Assembly (NCBI GenBank): GCA_002491945.1
Contig: DKWX01000030.1
Span: 1 to 21,093 of the forward strand
Origin: Porphyromonadaceae bacterium UBA7141
Lineage (GTDB): Bacteria; Bacteroidota; Bacteroidia; Bacteroidales; Muribaculaceae
Reading direction: 5' to 3'
DNA length: 21,093 nucleotides
Both the position numbers and the translations under genes were made by a program. Position 1 is the stretch's first letter. The number at the start of each line of letters is the position of its first letter. The notes under the pieces were generated by a model. It was given only the letters and a program-made list of their open reading frames with translations, did not search any database and was not told the origin of the DNA. Shown in pieces: positions 13,485 to 20,814 of the stretch.

Positions 13485-15650
13485 ATGGATTCCAAGACTA
13501 CCCATGCCAATCTGATTGATTCGGCAAAAAGCATCATCAATGAGACTTCTGTCAATCTTTTTCTTACCGGCAAGGCTGGCACCGGTAAGACTACGTTTCT
13601 GCATTCGCTGAGCCAATCCACGCTGAAGCGACATGTGGTGCTTGCCCCCACTGGCGTGGCGGCAATCAATGCAGGCGGAAGCACTCTGCATTCTTTCTTT
13701 CAATTGAGTTTCGCTCCATATATCCCGGGGAAGGGTTATATGGGGGAGGCAGAGAGGTATCATCGGTTCAGCAAGGAGAAACTGAATATCATACGCACTC
13801 TTGATCTTATCATCATAGATGAAATTTCGATGGTGCGCCCCGATGTGCTGGATGCAATCGACGACCTGCTGCGCTCGCTGCGGAATCCTGTCAAGCCGTT
13901 CGGCGGAGTGCAGCTCTTGCTCATAGGCGACCTGCGCCAGCTCGCCCCTGTGGCGCAGGACAGCGAGTGGCAGTATCTGCGACAATATTACGCGTCGCCT
14001 TATTTCTTCGAGAGCCATGCTTTGAGACACGCAGGATTTCTGATGGTGGAGCTGACGAATGTGTTCCGTCAGAATGACGAAACGTTTATTGATATTCTAA
14101 ATAAGATACGCGACAACCGAGCCGATTATGAGACGCTATGCCGACTCAACCGCAGGGCCGACCCGGCTCTGCTTGAGCGGGCTGACAAGGAGGGCTATAT
14201 CCGGCTGACCACTCATAACTATCAGGCAAACCGCACCAATCAGCGACAGCTTGACCTGCTCGACGGACATCCGGTGCGCTATAAGGCTGAAGTCACCGGC
14301 GATTTCCCGGAGTCGGCTTATCCGGCGGAAATGGAACTTGAGCTTAAACAGGGAGCAAAGGTGATGTTTATCAAAAATGACACCTCTGGAGCGCATGAGT
14401 ATTATAATGGTCTGATCGGCACGGTTCTGTCGCTGTCGGACAATACTGTCGTAGTGCGCACCCCCTCCGACGACGACCCTTCGGGACATAAGGATATCAA
14501 AACCGGGAGCACTATATGGGAACGGACGAAGTATACCCTCGACAAGGACGGAAATATCAAAGAGACGCCGGAAGGCACATTCAGCCAGGTGCCGCTACGC
14601 CTGGCCTGGGCCATCACTATTCATAAGAGTCAGGGGCTGACGTTTGACAAGGCTATAGTGGACGCCTCACATAGTTTCGCGCCCGGACAGACGTATGTGG
14701 CGCTGTCGCGTTGCCGCTCGCTCGACGGTCTGGTGCTTGAATCGCCGCTTACGGCCTCGGCTATCATCAATGACCCCGCTGTCAACAGTTTTATATCCTC
14801 CCAGCCACGAATGGAGGGTTCGGACAGTGAGCTGACATCATTCCGGGAATCATACTTCGCGGAAATGCTGGCAGAACTCTTCGATTTCCGCACTCTTGAC
14901 AGGGCATTCGATGATTTTCACCGTGCTGTGGCATCGGTGCTGCAGCGGGATTTCCCGAACTTTGCGGCATCTGTGGGGGAAGCATATTATGAGTTCGGCA
15001 TCAAGGTGAATGATGTGGCTTCGCGTCTGTTCTCCCTTTTTGCCCGCATCGTGCCTTTGCGTTCCGCTCCGGCTGAGGGGAAGTTGCTGGCGGAGAAGAT
15101 TCGCGGGGGAGCGGCCTATTTCGTAAAGTATCTTGACACTTTTTCCGATCTGGTGAAGCAGACTCCGGTAAATAACGTGGATAATCAGGCTCTTAAGAAA
15201 CGTCTGCTCACAGCCACAGGCGCTCTTGCCGATATGCTCGACATTAAGGCTCGTCTGATTGAAATCTATCGTGACAAGGATTTCGCCCCGCAGGATTATC
15301 TGAAACAGAAGACTTCGGTATTGCTGCGTCGACCGAGGGCGGATAATATCAGTCGCAAGAAGGAGCGCTCCCCACGTAAGCGTGACAGCAATGAGGTGGC
15401 GGCGACTTCGGATATAAAGAATCCGGAGCTCTACAGTTCTCTATGCGTCTGGCGCACAAAGCGGGCCGAAGGGAAGGCTGCATATACGGTGCTCCCCAAC
15501 CGCACGCTTATGGAGATTGCAGCCACACTCCCCTCCACTATAGCCGATCTGCATTCCATCACAGGGATGGGGAAAGTAAAAATCGATAATTTCGGCCAGG
15601 AGGTGCTCAAAATCGTAAAGAACTATTGTATTGAAAACTCTGACAAATAA
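13485..15650 (+). CDS. PIF1-like superfamily 1 helicase with C-terminal HRDC domain
   Basis: A 721-residue ATP-dependent 5'-3' DNA helicase of the PIF1/RecD-like group. Motifs in order: Walker A LTGKAGTGKTT (27-37), motif Ia LAPTGVAAINAGGSTLHSFF (53-72), Walker B LIIIDEISM (108-116), motif III GDLRQLAPV (148-156), then ITIHKSQGLTFD (377-388) and motif VI YVALSRCRSLDG (404-415). A helical region of unknown role follows, then a basic linker (RKKERSPRKR), and the end (about 648-717) is an HRDC domain with the TLMEIAATLPSTIADLHSIT-GMGKVK pattern known from RecQ, which helps bind DNA. Such PIF1-like proteins with HRDC ends are common in Bacteroidetes. The start is fixed by the family's N-terminus. 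Its stop codon is two bases from leader copy B. Confidence 0.9.
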   Translation: MDSKTTHANLIDSAKSIINETSVNLFLTGKAGTGKTTFLHSLSQSTLKRHVVLAPTGVAAINAGGSTLHSFFQLSFAPYIPGKGYMGEAERYHRFSKEKLNIIRTLDLIIIDEISMVRPDVLDAIDDLLRSLRNPVKPFGGVQLLLIGDLRQLAPVAQDSEWQYLRQYYASPYFFESHALRHAGFLMVELTNVFRQNDETFIDILNKIRDNRADYETLCRLNRRADPALLERADKEGYIRLTTHNYQANRTNQRQLDLLDGHPVRYKAEVTGDFPESAYPAEMELELKQGAKVMFIKNDTSGAHEYYNGLIGTVLSLSDNTVVVRTPSDDDPSGHKDIKTGSTIWERTKYTLDKDGNIKETPEGTFSQVPLRLAWAITIHKSQGLTFDKAIVDASHSFAPGQTYVALSRCRSLDGLVLESPLTASAIINDPAVNSFISSQPRMEGSDSELTSFRESYFAEMLAELFDFRTLDRAFDDFHRAVASVLQRDFPNFAASVGEAYYEFGIKVNDVASRLFSLFARIVPLRSAPAEGKLLAEKIRGGAAYFVKYLDTFSDLVKQTPVNNVDNQALKKRLLTATGALADMLDIKARLIEIYRDKDFAPQDYLKQKTSVLLRRPRADNISRKKERSPRKRDSNEVAATSDIKNPELYSSLCVWRTKRAEGKAAYTVLPNRTLMEIAATLPSTIADLHSITGMGKVKIDNFGQEVLKIVKNYCIENSDK

Positions 15651-15652
15651 AT

Positions 15653-15780
15653 CGTTTAAACTTTTTTCAATGGCAAGTTTCATTATGATTTATACGCGCC
15701 GGAATATTAATGGAGATTGGCATTGAAAAAAAATAAATCCCGACACGTTTTAACTTTTCGCAAGAAGTTAAAACGACTTC
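15653..15780 (+). repeat. Leader element, copy B (upstream of S8 protease)
   Basis: A 128-base copy beginning two bases after the helicase stop codon and ending 15 bases before the protease ATG. The 5' arm starts CGTTTAAACTTTTTTC (15653-15668), the middle block is at 15707-15727, and the 3' arm ends AAGTTAAAACGACTTC (15765-15780). The 3' arm forms a perfect 11-bp local stem with CGTTTTAACTT (15746-15756 with 15765-15775, 8-base loop), or can pair instead with the 5' arm. Compared with copy C it lacks about 70 bases in the middle, including the G-run. A promoter for it is not evident, so it may act in a helicase-protease read-through transcript. Confidence 0.75.
15670..15726 (+). other. Possible 18-codon small ORF in copy B
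   Basis: The frame starts MASFIMIY and ends NINGDWH before TGA (15724-15726). Its first codons align with the short frame of copy C (MARFIRI) and its last eleven (YTRRNINGDWH) with the end of the 28-codon frame of copy C, which looks like a fusion left by the internal deletion. There is no good Shine-Dalgarno sequence. A second ATG at 15710 opens an overlapping eight-codon frame (MEIGIEKK). Confidence 0.25.
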
Positions 15781-15795
15781 AAAACCCGATAATGT

Positions 15796-18039
15796 ATGAA
15801 ACCGGATTTCCTGAATTTGAAATATACGGTGGCCACAGCAGCTCTGCTTGCCGCCTCAGTGTCTTCTCCGGCTATGGCTGATGACGAGGCTCCGAAATAC
15901 TTCGGGGAGGTGGTGCGGCTTGATGCCGCCGACCCGGAAGCCGACCTTCAGGCCATGCTTGACGCGGGGGCGCTTATGCTCGGCCGGCGTCAGGATCTGG
16001 CTCTTATGCTTCTCCCCTATTCCTATGATGACGGTGATGACTCGGCCGCGTCAATGACTGGTTCGGCGCGCAGGGTCACAGGCCGTGCCCGCGGAGGATT
16101 GCGACGCGTGCCACGTGTATCGCCTGTGCCTACAATGGACGTGGCCATTCCTCTTACCGGTGCCAATCATGTGGCCAAGGGGACGCGTCTTCCGGCCCCC
16201 TATACAGGGGCCGGTGTGGTGACAGGGTTCTGCGACCTGGGGTTCGACTCTCGACATATCAATTTTACGGACCTGGCTACAGGGGAGTGCCGAATAGCCA
16301 GAGTTGTGAGATATGTGGAGTCGGAGGGTGTACGCGACGAGTACTCCACTCCGGAGCAGATTCATGATTTCCACACCGATAATGCCGACCAGTATCACGC
16401 CACTCATGTGGCCGGTATCATGGCGGGCAGTTATCCGCTTTCAGGGGTGCCCGGGGTGATATCAGGCAGCTCCATCGAAGGGATCGCACCCAGAAGCGAG
16501 ATTGTGGCCACCGTCTCCGAACTATCCGAAGTCGGTCTGCTGGCCGGAGTGGAGGATATAATCGCCTACGCGAAGTCGGTTGGGAAACCGGCCGTAATCA
16601 ATATGTCGGTAGGTAATTATGTGGGTCCGCACGATGGCACATCGCTCTTCTGCAAATATCTTGATCTCTGCGCCGAGGATGCTCTGATATGTCTGTCGTC
16701 GGGGAATGAGGGGCAAGACACCAATCATCAGTATCTTCAGAAGGCCTCAGAACAGCAACCACTGAAAGTGCGCATCGCCGGAGCCGACTGGGTAAACCTC
16801 GAACTGCACGGACAGACGGATATCTACGCGGCCGACGACACCCCCTTCACCGTGACACTGCGTGTAGCCGACAGCACGATGGATTATGAAAATCCGCTTG
16901 TGAGTCAGACCGAACCGATTGATCTTTCAGTGACACCGTTCCGCGTGCTTTCATCCGAGCCGCAGCCCGACGACCCTGATGTGATTTATGATGAGGGGTT
17001 TGCCCGATGGTTTGACGGCAGAATATATGTAATCGGTGGCATCGACCCCGAGAATGGCCGGTATTCCGCCAATATCATCTATGACTGCACCACTGCCGAA
17101 CCATTCTCCGACGAGAAGCGATGGGCCCGCTACCGCATTGATGTGATTGCCACTCCACAGGCTACGGTGCGTCTGGATGCGTTTGCCGACGGCATCCAGT
17201 CGTGGCTTGCCGCAGCGGGTGACAATCCCAACCGTCCGGGTAATGAAATAAGTGTCTCCAATCTTGCCACGGGGCATAAGACTGTGTCGGTGGGTATGTA
17301 TTGCTCGCGGCTGAATGTGCCGCTGCTCGACGGTTCTGTCTATTCGGGAGAGAATGACAAAGCATATTCAATAAGTATGAATTCCGGGTATGGCCATACC
17401 CCGGACGGACGTCTTCTGCCGATGACATCAGCACCCGGACGCCCTATCGTGTCGTCGTGGAGCGGCGCATACATAGCGGCTCATGATGATTCCGACTGCT
17501 CGCACTATGTCGATACTCCCGACGGCTCTCGCTATTACTGGGCGCCTATGAGCGGCACTTCGATGTCGGCACCTTATGTGGCTGGTGTCCTTGCCACATG
17601 GCTTGAAGCTGTGCCTTCTCTCAACTGGAAAGATGTGCAGGAGATTATTCTGGCCACCAATTATTATCCTGATTTTGACGAAAAACCGACCCCGAAGGAA
17701 AATCCGCGTTACGGGATGGGACTGCTGAATGCCTATGAAGGTGTGAAACTGGCTCTTAAGAATTACGCAGATGCGACTGTAGGGGCGCTGCCAGACGGAG
17801 AGGCGCGTATGCGCGCACTCATTGTCGGATCAGAGTTGCATATCCTCAATCCGGACTGTGAGGAGATACGCGTGACGTGTCATTCGATGCAAGGGCTGAC
17901 GCTATGCGATGTCGCAGTGGGGAGAGATTCTTTTATTGCCTTGCCGCTGTCGGATTTGCGTGGTGGCAATGACGCCGCTCCATGTCTTGTCACCGTGACC
18001 GGGCGCACAGCGGCGCCCCGCACCCTTAAACTGCTCTGA
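15796..18039 (+). CDS. Secreted subtilisin-like (S8) protease with T9SS-like tail
   Basis: A 747-residue exported serine protease. The signal peptide covers about 1-28 (cleavage after AMA). A region of about 100 residues follows that could act as a propeptide. The catalytic triad of family S8 is complete: Asp147 in VVTGFCDLGFD, His204 in HATHVAGIMAG, and Ser589 in MSGTSMSAPYVAG; Asn304 in SSGNEG is the oxyanion residue. Between Asn304 and Ser589 lies a long insertion (about 320-550) that is beta-rich and may be a substrate-access or jelly-roll-like module. The last ~75 residues (ELHILNPDCEEIRVTCHSMQ, then RTLKLL) resemble the type A T9SS sorting domain, so export to the surface through T9SS is likely; it is not certain because the sequence is divergent. 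It follows the helicase gene, with leader copy B filling the gap. Confidence 0.85.
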   Translation: MKPDFLNLKYTVATAALLAASVSSPAMADDEAPKYFGEVVRLDAADPEADLQAMLDAGALMLGRRQDLALMLLPYSYDDGDDSAASMTGSARRVTGRARGGLRRVPRVSPVPTMDVAIPLTGANHVAKGTRLPAPYTGAGVVTGFCDLGFDSRHINFTDLATGECRIARVVRYVESEGVRDEYSTPEQIHDFHTDNADQYHATHVAGIMAGSYPLSGVPGVISGSSIEGIAPRSEIVATVSELSEVGLLAGVEDIIAYAKSVGKPAVINMSVGNYVGPHDGTSLFCKYLDLCAEDALICLSSGNEGQDTNHQYLQKASEQQPLKVRIAGADWVNLELHGQTDIYAADDTPFTVTLRVADSTMDYENPLVSQTEPIDLSVTPFRVLSSEPQPDDPDVIYDEGFARWFDGRIYVIGGIDPENGRYSANIIYDCTTAEPFSDEKRWARYRIDVIATPQATVRLDAFADGIQSWLAAAGDNPNRPGNEISVSNLATGHKTVSVGMYCSRLNVPLLDGSVYSGENDKAYSISMNSGYGHTPDGRLLPMTSAPGRPIVSSWSGAYIAAHDDSDCSHYVDTPDGSRYYWAPMSGTSMSAPYVAGVLATWLEAVPSLNWKDVQEIILATNYYPDFDEKPTPKENPRYGMGLLNAYEGVKLALKNYADATVGALPDGEARMRALIVGSELHILNPDCEEIRVTCHSMQGLTLCDVAVGRDSFIALPLSDLRGGNDAAPCLVTVTGRTAAPRTLKLL

Positions 18040-18190
18040 GCCGAAAGCGGACTATCTGTGTGTGTGGCATCTTGCACAAACGACAACGATTTATTCTCAT
18101 AACACCCTACAAATCAAAGCATTCACTCGAAATGAATTATAAAAGAAATAAAAATTTCGCTTAAAAGTAGGATTTTTGAAAATAAAATTG

Positions 18191-18198
18191 TAATTTTG
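18191..18198 (+). promoter_or_regulatory. -7 promoter box for tRNA-Gly
   Basis: TAATTTTG fits TAnnTTTG, 41 bases before the mature tRNA. No TTTG is found 20 bases upstream; the nearest is 12 bases away, so the -33 element is weak. The region 18040-18190 between the protease and this box holds nothing else I recognise. Confidence 0.5.
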
Positions 18199-18239
18199 CA
18201 GTGTGCAAGCGCCAATAAGAGACGCAACAACCCATAATT

Positions 18240-18312
18240 GCGATAGTAGCTCAGTTGGTAGAGCATCAGCTTCCCAAGCTGAGGGTCGCGGGTTCGAGCC
18301 CCGTTTATCGCT
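18240..18312 (+). tRNA. tRNA-Gly (anticodon CCC)
   Basis: A 73-base cloverleaf: acceptor stem GCGATAG (18240-18246) with TTATCGC (18305-18311, one G-U pair), D-arm GCTC/GAGC, anticodon stem TCAGC/GCTGA around TTCCCAA (anticodon CCC, reading GGG), a 5-base variable loop and a T-arm with TTCGAGC. The 3' CCA is not encoded. Confidence 0.95.
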
Positions 18313-18319
18313 CAATGAT

Positions 18320-18366
18320 AAATAGCTCTGAATGAAGAAGTAATGAACTTTCATTCAGAGCTATTT
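18320..18366. terminator. Terminator after tRNA-Gly
   Basis: A perfect 17-bp stem: AAATAGCTCTGAATGAA (18320-18336) with its complement (18350-18366) and a 13-base loop, followed by TTTAT. It starts 8 bases after the tRNA and would also work on the minus strand for the amidase gene. Confidence 0.9.
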
Positions 18367-18425
18367 TTATATTCCCATACATATTTGGGGATAATTTCTG
18401 GGGTAATTCCGGTTATTTTGGGGTG

Positions 18426-18469
18426 AATGTTTCAGCAATGTTTCACCAATGTTTCACCAATGTTTCACC
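18426..18469. repeat. Four tandem copies of an 11-base unit
   Basis: Units AATGTTTCAGC (18426-18436) and three identical AATGTTTCACC (18437-18469), followed by a decayed unit ending ATCACC. A second short repeat, ATGATTGCCC with a 13-base period, lies at 18484-18506. The units sit between the tRNA-Gly terminator and the end of the amidase gene. The function is unknown, and copy number may vary between strains. Confidence 0.8.
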
Positions 18470-18548
18470 AAATATATCACCAGATGATTGCCCCAAATGA
18501 TTGCCCACCGGAACCTTTATCACAACCCGGACGGGCATTCCGGAACCG

Positions 18549-18968
18549 TCACGCCGGATTATACTCCGCGACTGCATCAAAGCAGGGACAGGCCTTTACC
18601 ACACCCCGGATGTCGCGATGGCCGCATACGGGCAGACGGCCATAACGCCCGCGAAGCGTCCGCACAAGGGTGAGGATGGTGCGTTTCTGAGCCTCGGTAC
18701 GCGTATCCTTAGGGCTACCGGATCTGTCGAGTCCGCCAATATAGCAGATTGCTATCGAACGTCGGTTCATCGACTCTTGCGGACAATGTGCACCCTCCTC
18801 GCTGTCAGCACGGCCACGCTCATAGGTGCCGTCAAGTCTCACTACATAATGATAACCGATCTTGCGGAATCCACGGACCCGATGCCAGCGGTCAATGTCG
18901 GCAGCCGAAAAGTCTTTCCCCTCTTCCGTAGCCGAACAATGGATGATTATTTTCTCAGGTACATTCAT
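18549..18968 (-). CDS. N-acetylmuramoyl-L-alanine amidase (Amidase_2, T7 lysozyme-like)
   Basis: A 139-residue zinc amidase that cleaves the bond between N-acetylmuramic acid and L-Ala in peptidoglycan. Motifs: IIIHCSAT with zinc ligand His10, GYHYVVRLDGTYERGR (about 38-53), SIAICYIGG (71-79), and GHRDIRGVVKACPCFD with ligands His117 and Cys127 and the catalytic Lys125, matching His17, His122, Cys130 and Lys128 of T7 lysozyme. There is no signal peptide, as in the common Bacteroidales members, which often sit in prophage-derived or HU-linked cassettes. Here neither an HU-type gene nor other phage genes are present, so this looks like a stand-alone domesticated copy. On the minus strand the gene runs towards the tRNA-Gly terminator through the tandem repeats. 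Confidence 0.9.
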   Translation of the reverse strand: MNVPEKIIIHCSATEEGKDFSAADIDRWHRVRGFRKIGYHYVVRLDGTYERGRADSEEGAHCPQESMNRRSIAICYIGGLDRSGSPKDTRTEAQKRTILTLVRTLRGRYGRLPVCGHRDIRGVVKACPCFDAVAEYNPA

Positions 18969-19510
18969 AAAATTATATTATTACACCAGACCAACGTCAA
19001 TCCGGGCATCTGCAAATTTACTATACGCCACTACCATTCGCCACCATATCCATTGAAATCCATGCTTACTGACGGGACGACACTCTACGCAGCTGCAGTC
19101 AGATACTTGCCATGACCTACCATGACTATATCGCCAGCCCCGAAATCTCATCATGATTTGGCTAAGCAAGTGTTCAAATTTAACCGATAGCAATTGAATG
19201 GAAATCTTTTATACAATCCGCCACTTCTTTTTTTGGCCGCTTCCGACTTGTCGTTCAGTCGGATATGTTTATATCCTTCTTCACTCCGCACCGTAATCGA
19301 TTAAAAAACAAGGCCGCATATTCTATAAAAATTTGAACATTTGCTTACCTGAGACCCCATTAACATTTTTTGCAAGCACTCTAATTCGAACAATACGCTC
19401 CATATACACGTTATGATGTAGCATTACGGTTGGAACAGAATCCCGATACGAGACACTCTGCGACAATCCGGAAGCAAACAAACCGCAATCTGCAACTAAA
19501 TTTTAATACT
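18969..19510. other. Long AT-rich intergenic region
   Basis: No credible gene is visible. A -7-like box on the minus strand, TAAATTTG (19020-19013), may serve the amidase gene but has no -33 partner at 20 bases. For the downstream gene, TTTG (19340-19343) and ATTTTTTG (19365-19372) are a weak pair with a 21-base spacer. The region is large for its surroundings and could hide a small RNA. Confidence 0.4.
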
Positions 19511-19732
19511 ATGAACATTGACCCCAAAGCACTTGCAGAAGAAGCAAAGGCGAAGGCTGCCGGAACAGGCGCCAATCTTATGGATCAGGCCAAAGACAAA
19601 GTCGGCAATGTAGTCGATCAGGTGAAAGACAAGGCCGGCGATGTCACCGGCTCTCTGAAAGAGAAGGCTGCCGATGTAATCGCAAAGGGCGCCGATATGC
19701 TCGATAGTCTTGCCGACAAGTTAAAAGGCTGA
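19511..19732 (+). CDS. Small LEA-like 11-mer-repeat protein
   Basis: A 73-residue, highly charged, Ala/Lys/Asp-rich protein. The start at 19511 (MNIDPKAL) is preferred over an ATG at 19430 because the upstream 27 residues are unlike the rest. From residue 22 on it falls into 11-residue units: NLMDQAKDKVG, NVVDQVKDKAG, DVTGSLKEKAA, DVIAKGADMLD, then SLADKLKG. This period gives a long amphipathic helix, as in group 3 LEA proteins and similar stress proteins (CsbD- or MT0933-like), which protect membranes or proteins under drying or osmotic stress. There is no signal peptide or Cys. It is single, ending before a strong terminator. The function is inferred from composition only, and no specific family is claimed. 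Confidence 0.75.
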   Translation: MNIDPKALAEEAKAKAAGTGANLMDQAKDKVGNVVDQVKDKAGDVTGSLKEKAADVIAKGADMLDSLADKLKG

Positions 19733-19851
19733 TACGGCTTTCCCTTACTCCCGATCTTCTGCCAAAAGGAATCGCCCGCCGACAGTCGGCGATGCGAATC
19801 CCAACCGAGAGAATCCTCTAAATAAGTAAATCCCTATTATGAAAAACCAGG

Positions 19852-19888
19852 GTCGCCGACCGTCACTCCGGTCGGCGACTCACTTTTT
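19852..19888 (+). terminator. Rho-independent terminator after the LEA-like gene
   Basis: A perfect 10-bp stem, GTCGCCGACC (19852-19861) with GGTCGGCGAC (19870-19879), an 8-base loop and a T5 run (19884-19888). A second GC palindrome (CGCCGAC-a-GTCGGCG, 19777-19791), 60 bases upstream, carries the same GCCGAC core. Confidence 0.85.
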
Positions 19889-20200
19889 CGACACCCCGCC
19901 ACTCCGACAACCGGGTGCCCCGACTACTTCCTGCAGCAAGCGGCAATGCGGAGACTCCACGCTGACATCGCAGACATGCGTCTCTCTGATTCATTAAAAG
20001 GATGAACCCGCCATCTTCCTTTAACGTTATATTATAAAATGTAAAGATACCATCTTTTCATTAAGTAGCTTTATATTTTTTACACCATGTAAGCTTCCGC
20101 CTCACGCGGAAGCTCTACTGAGAATATCAATTTCCTGCCGCTTCCGGACATAATCGGAAGTGACGCATTACATATAGATTACGACATATAGATTACGATT
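19889..20200. other. Intergenic region with two related hairpins
   Basis: There is no gene. An inverted repeat AAAGAT-acc-ATCTTT lies at 20043-20057 and a -7-like TATATTTT at 20072-20079. Two hairpins follow in the presumed leader of the 20201 gene: AGCTTCCGC/GCGGAAGCT (20092-20114) and CTTCCG/CGGAAG (20141-20160). They share the CTTCCG/CGGAAG core, so their arms could exchange partners. Confidence 0.5.
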
Positions 20201-20434
20201 ATGAACAATCAGCTCGATGCGGCCGAGCGCCGCGAACTCCCCGACTCTCTGTATGGTCTCCCGGAACGCCGCGAATACCCTATGCCTGATGCCGCGCACG
20301 TGCGTGCCGCCGAATCCTACTTCCGCTACTGCCCCGACACACTCAAACCGAAACTGGCCAACGCCATCCTCCGCTTCGCACGCCTCTACGGCGTCGACAT
20401 CCATTCTCCCGTAATCCTCTCTTACGCAGAATAA
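20201..20434 (+). CDS. Small 77-residue protein with a YPMPD-HVRAA domain
   Basis: A 77-residue soluble protein without a signal peptide. After a charged N-terminus (MNNQLDAAERRELPDSLYGL), the core reads REYPMPDAAHVRAAESYFRY, followed by KPKLANAILRFARLYGVDIH. This resembles a short helical module I associate with phage- and mobile-element-linked proteins (pattern PMPD-HV-AA-FF, a short gap, LA-I-A-G), often at the C-terminus of larger head-maturation or structural proteins; here it stands alone. The leader holds two related hairpins. The gene lies between a terminator and the tRNA-Leu promoter, so it is transcribed alone. The function is unknown. Confidence 0.65.
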   Translation: MNNQLDAAERRELPDSLYGLPERREYPMPDAAHVRAAESYFRYCPDTLKPKLANAILRFARLYGVDIHSPVILSYAE

Positions 20435-20606
20435 CGACACCCCAGGTCTCTTTCTCCCCCCCCTGCAATGCCCCGACTCTGATGGCATATCAGCCATATG
20501 CGAAACTTCGTGAGATCAAGCGAGTCTCGCGAGTCAACGCCCGCCTCTCATCAAAGAGTCTACGTAGCCATATCCCATCGACCTCTCCCCCCGCTGAATC
20601 AAAAAA

Positions 20607-20638
20607 TTTGGAAATACCAAAAAAAATTACTAACTTTG
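20607..20638 (+). promoter_or_regulatory. Consensus promoter of tRNA-Leu
   Basis: TTTG (20607-20610), a 20-base spacer and TAACTTTG (20631-20638), a full match. The start near 20645 gives an 80-base precursor 5' end. Nothing else is visible in 20435-20606. Confidence 0.8.
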
Positions 20639-20723
20639 CATTCACAAGCCGCCTGCATGACGAAGGCAACGCCCTAAACACGCCTACTCCGTCCATGCTC
20701 ACCAAGGCTCAGTGACAACAAAA

Positions 20724-20805
20724 GCGCACGTGGCGTAATTGGTAGCCGCGCCAGACTTAGGATCTGGTGTCTTACGACGTGGGGGTTCGAGTCCCTTCGT
20801 GCGCA
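20724..20805 (+). tRNA. tRNA-Leu (anticodon UAG)
   Basis: An 82-base class II tRNA: acceptor stem GCGCACG (20724-20730) with CGTGCGC (20798-20804), discriminator A, anticodon stem CCAGA/TCTGG around CTTAGGA (anticodon TAG, reading CUN codons), a long variable arm (TGTCTTACGACGT) and a T-arm with GGTTCGAGTCC. The CCA is not encoded. Confidence 0.95.
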
Positions 20806-20814
20806 CCCCTTACA

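Noticed and set aside
18240..18312. tRNA-Gly as an attachment site of an integrated element covering the amidase gene
   Set aside because: No direct repeat of the tRNA 3' end is found downstream in the window, and there is no integrase gene.
18501..19115. A 204-codon plus-strand frame opposite the amidase gene
   Set aside because: It is antisense to a gene with all catalytic motifs of its family, and its translation has no recognisable pattern.
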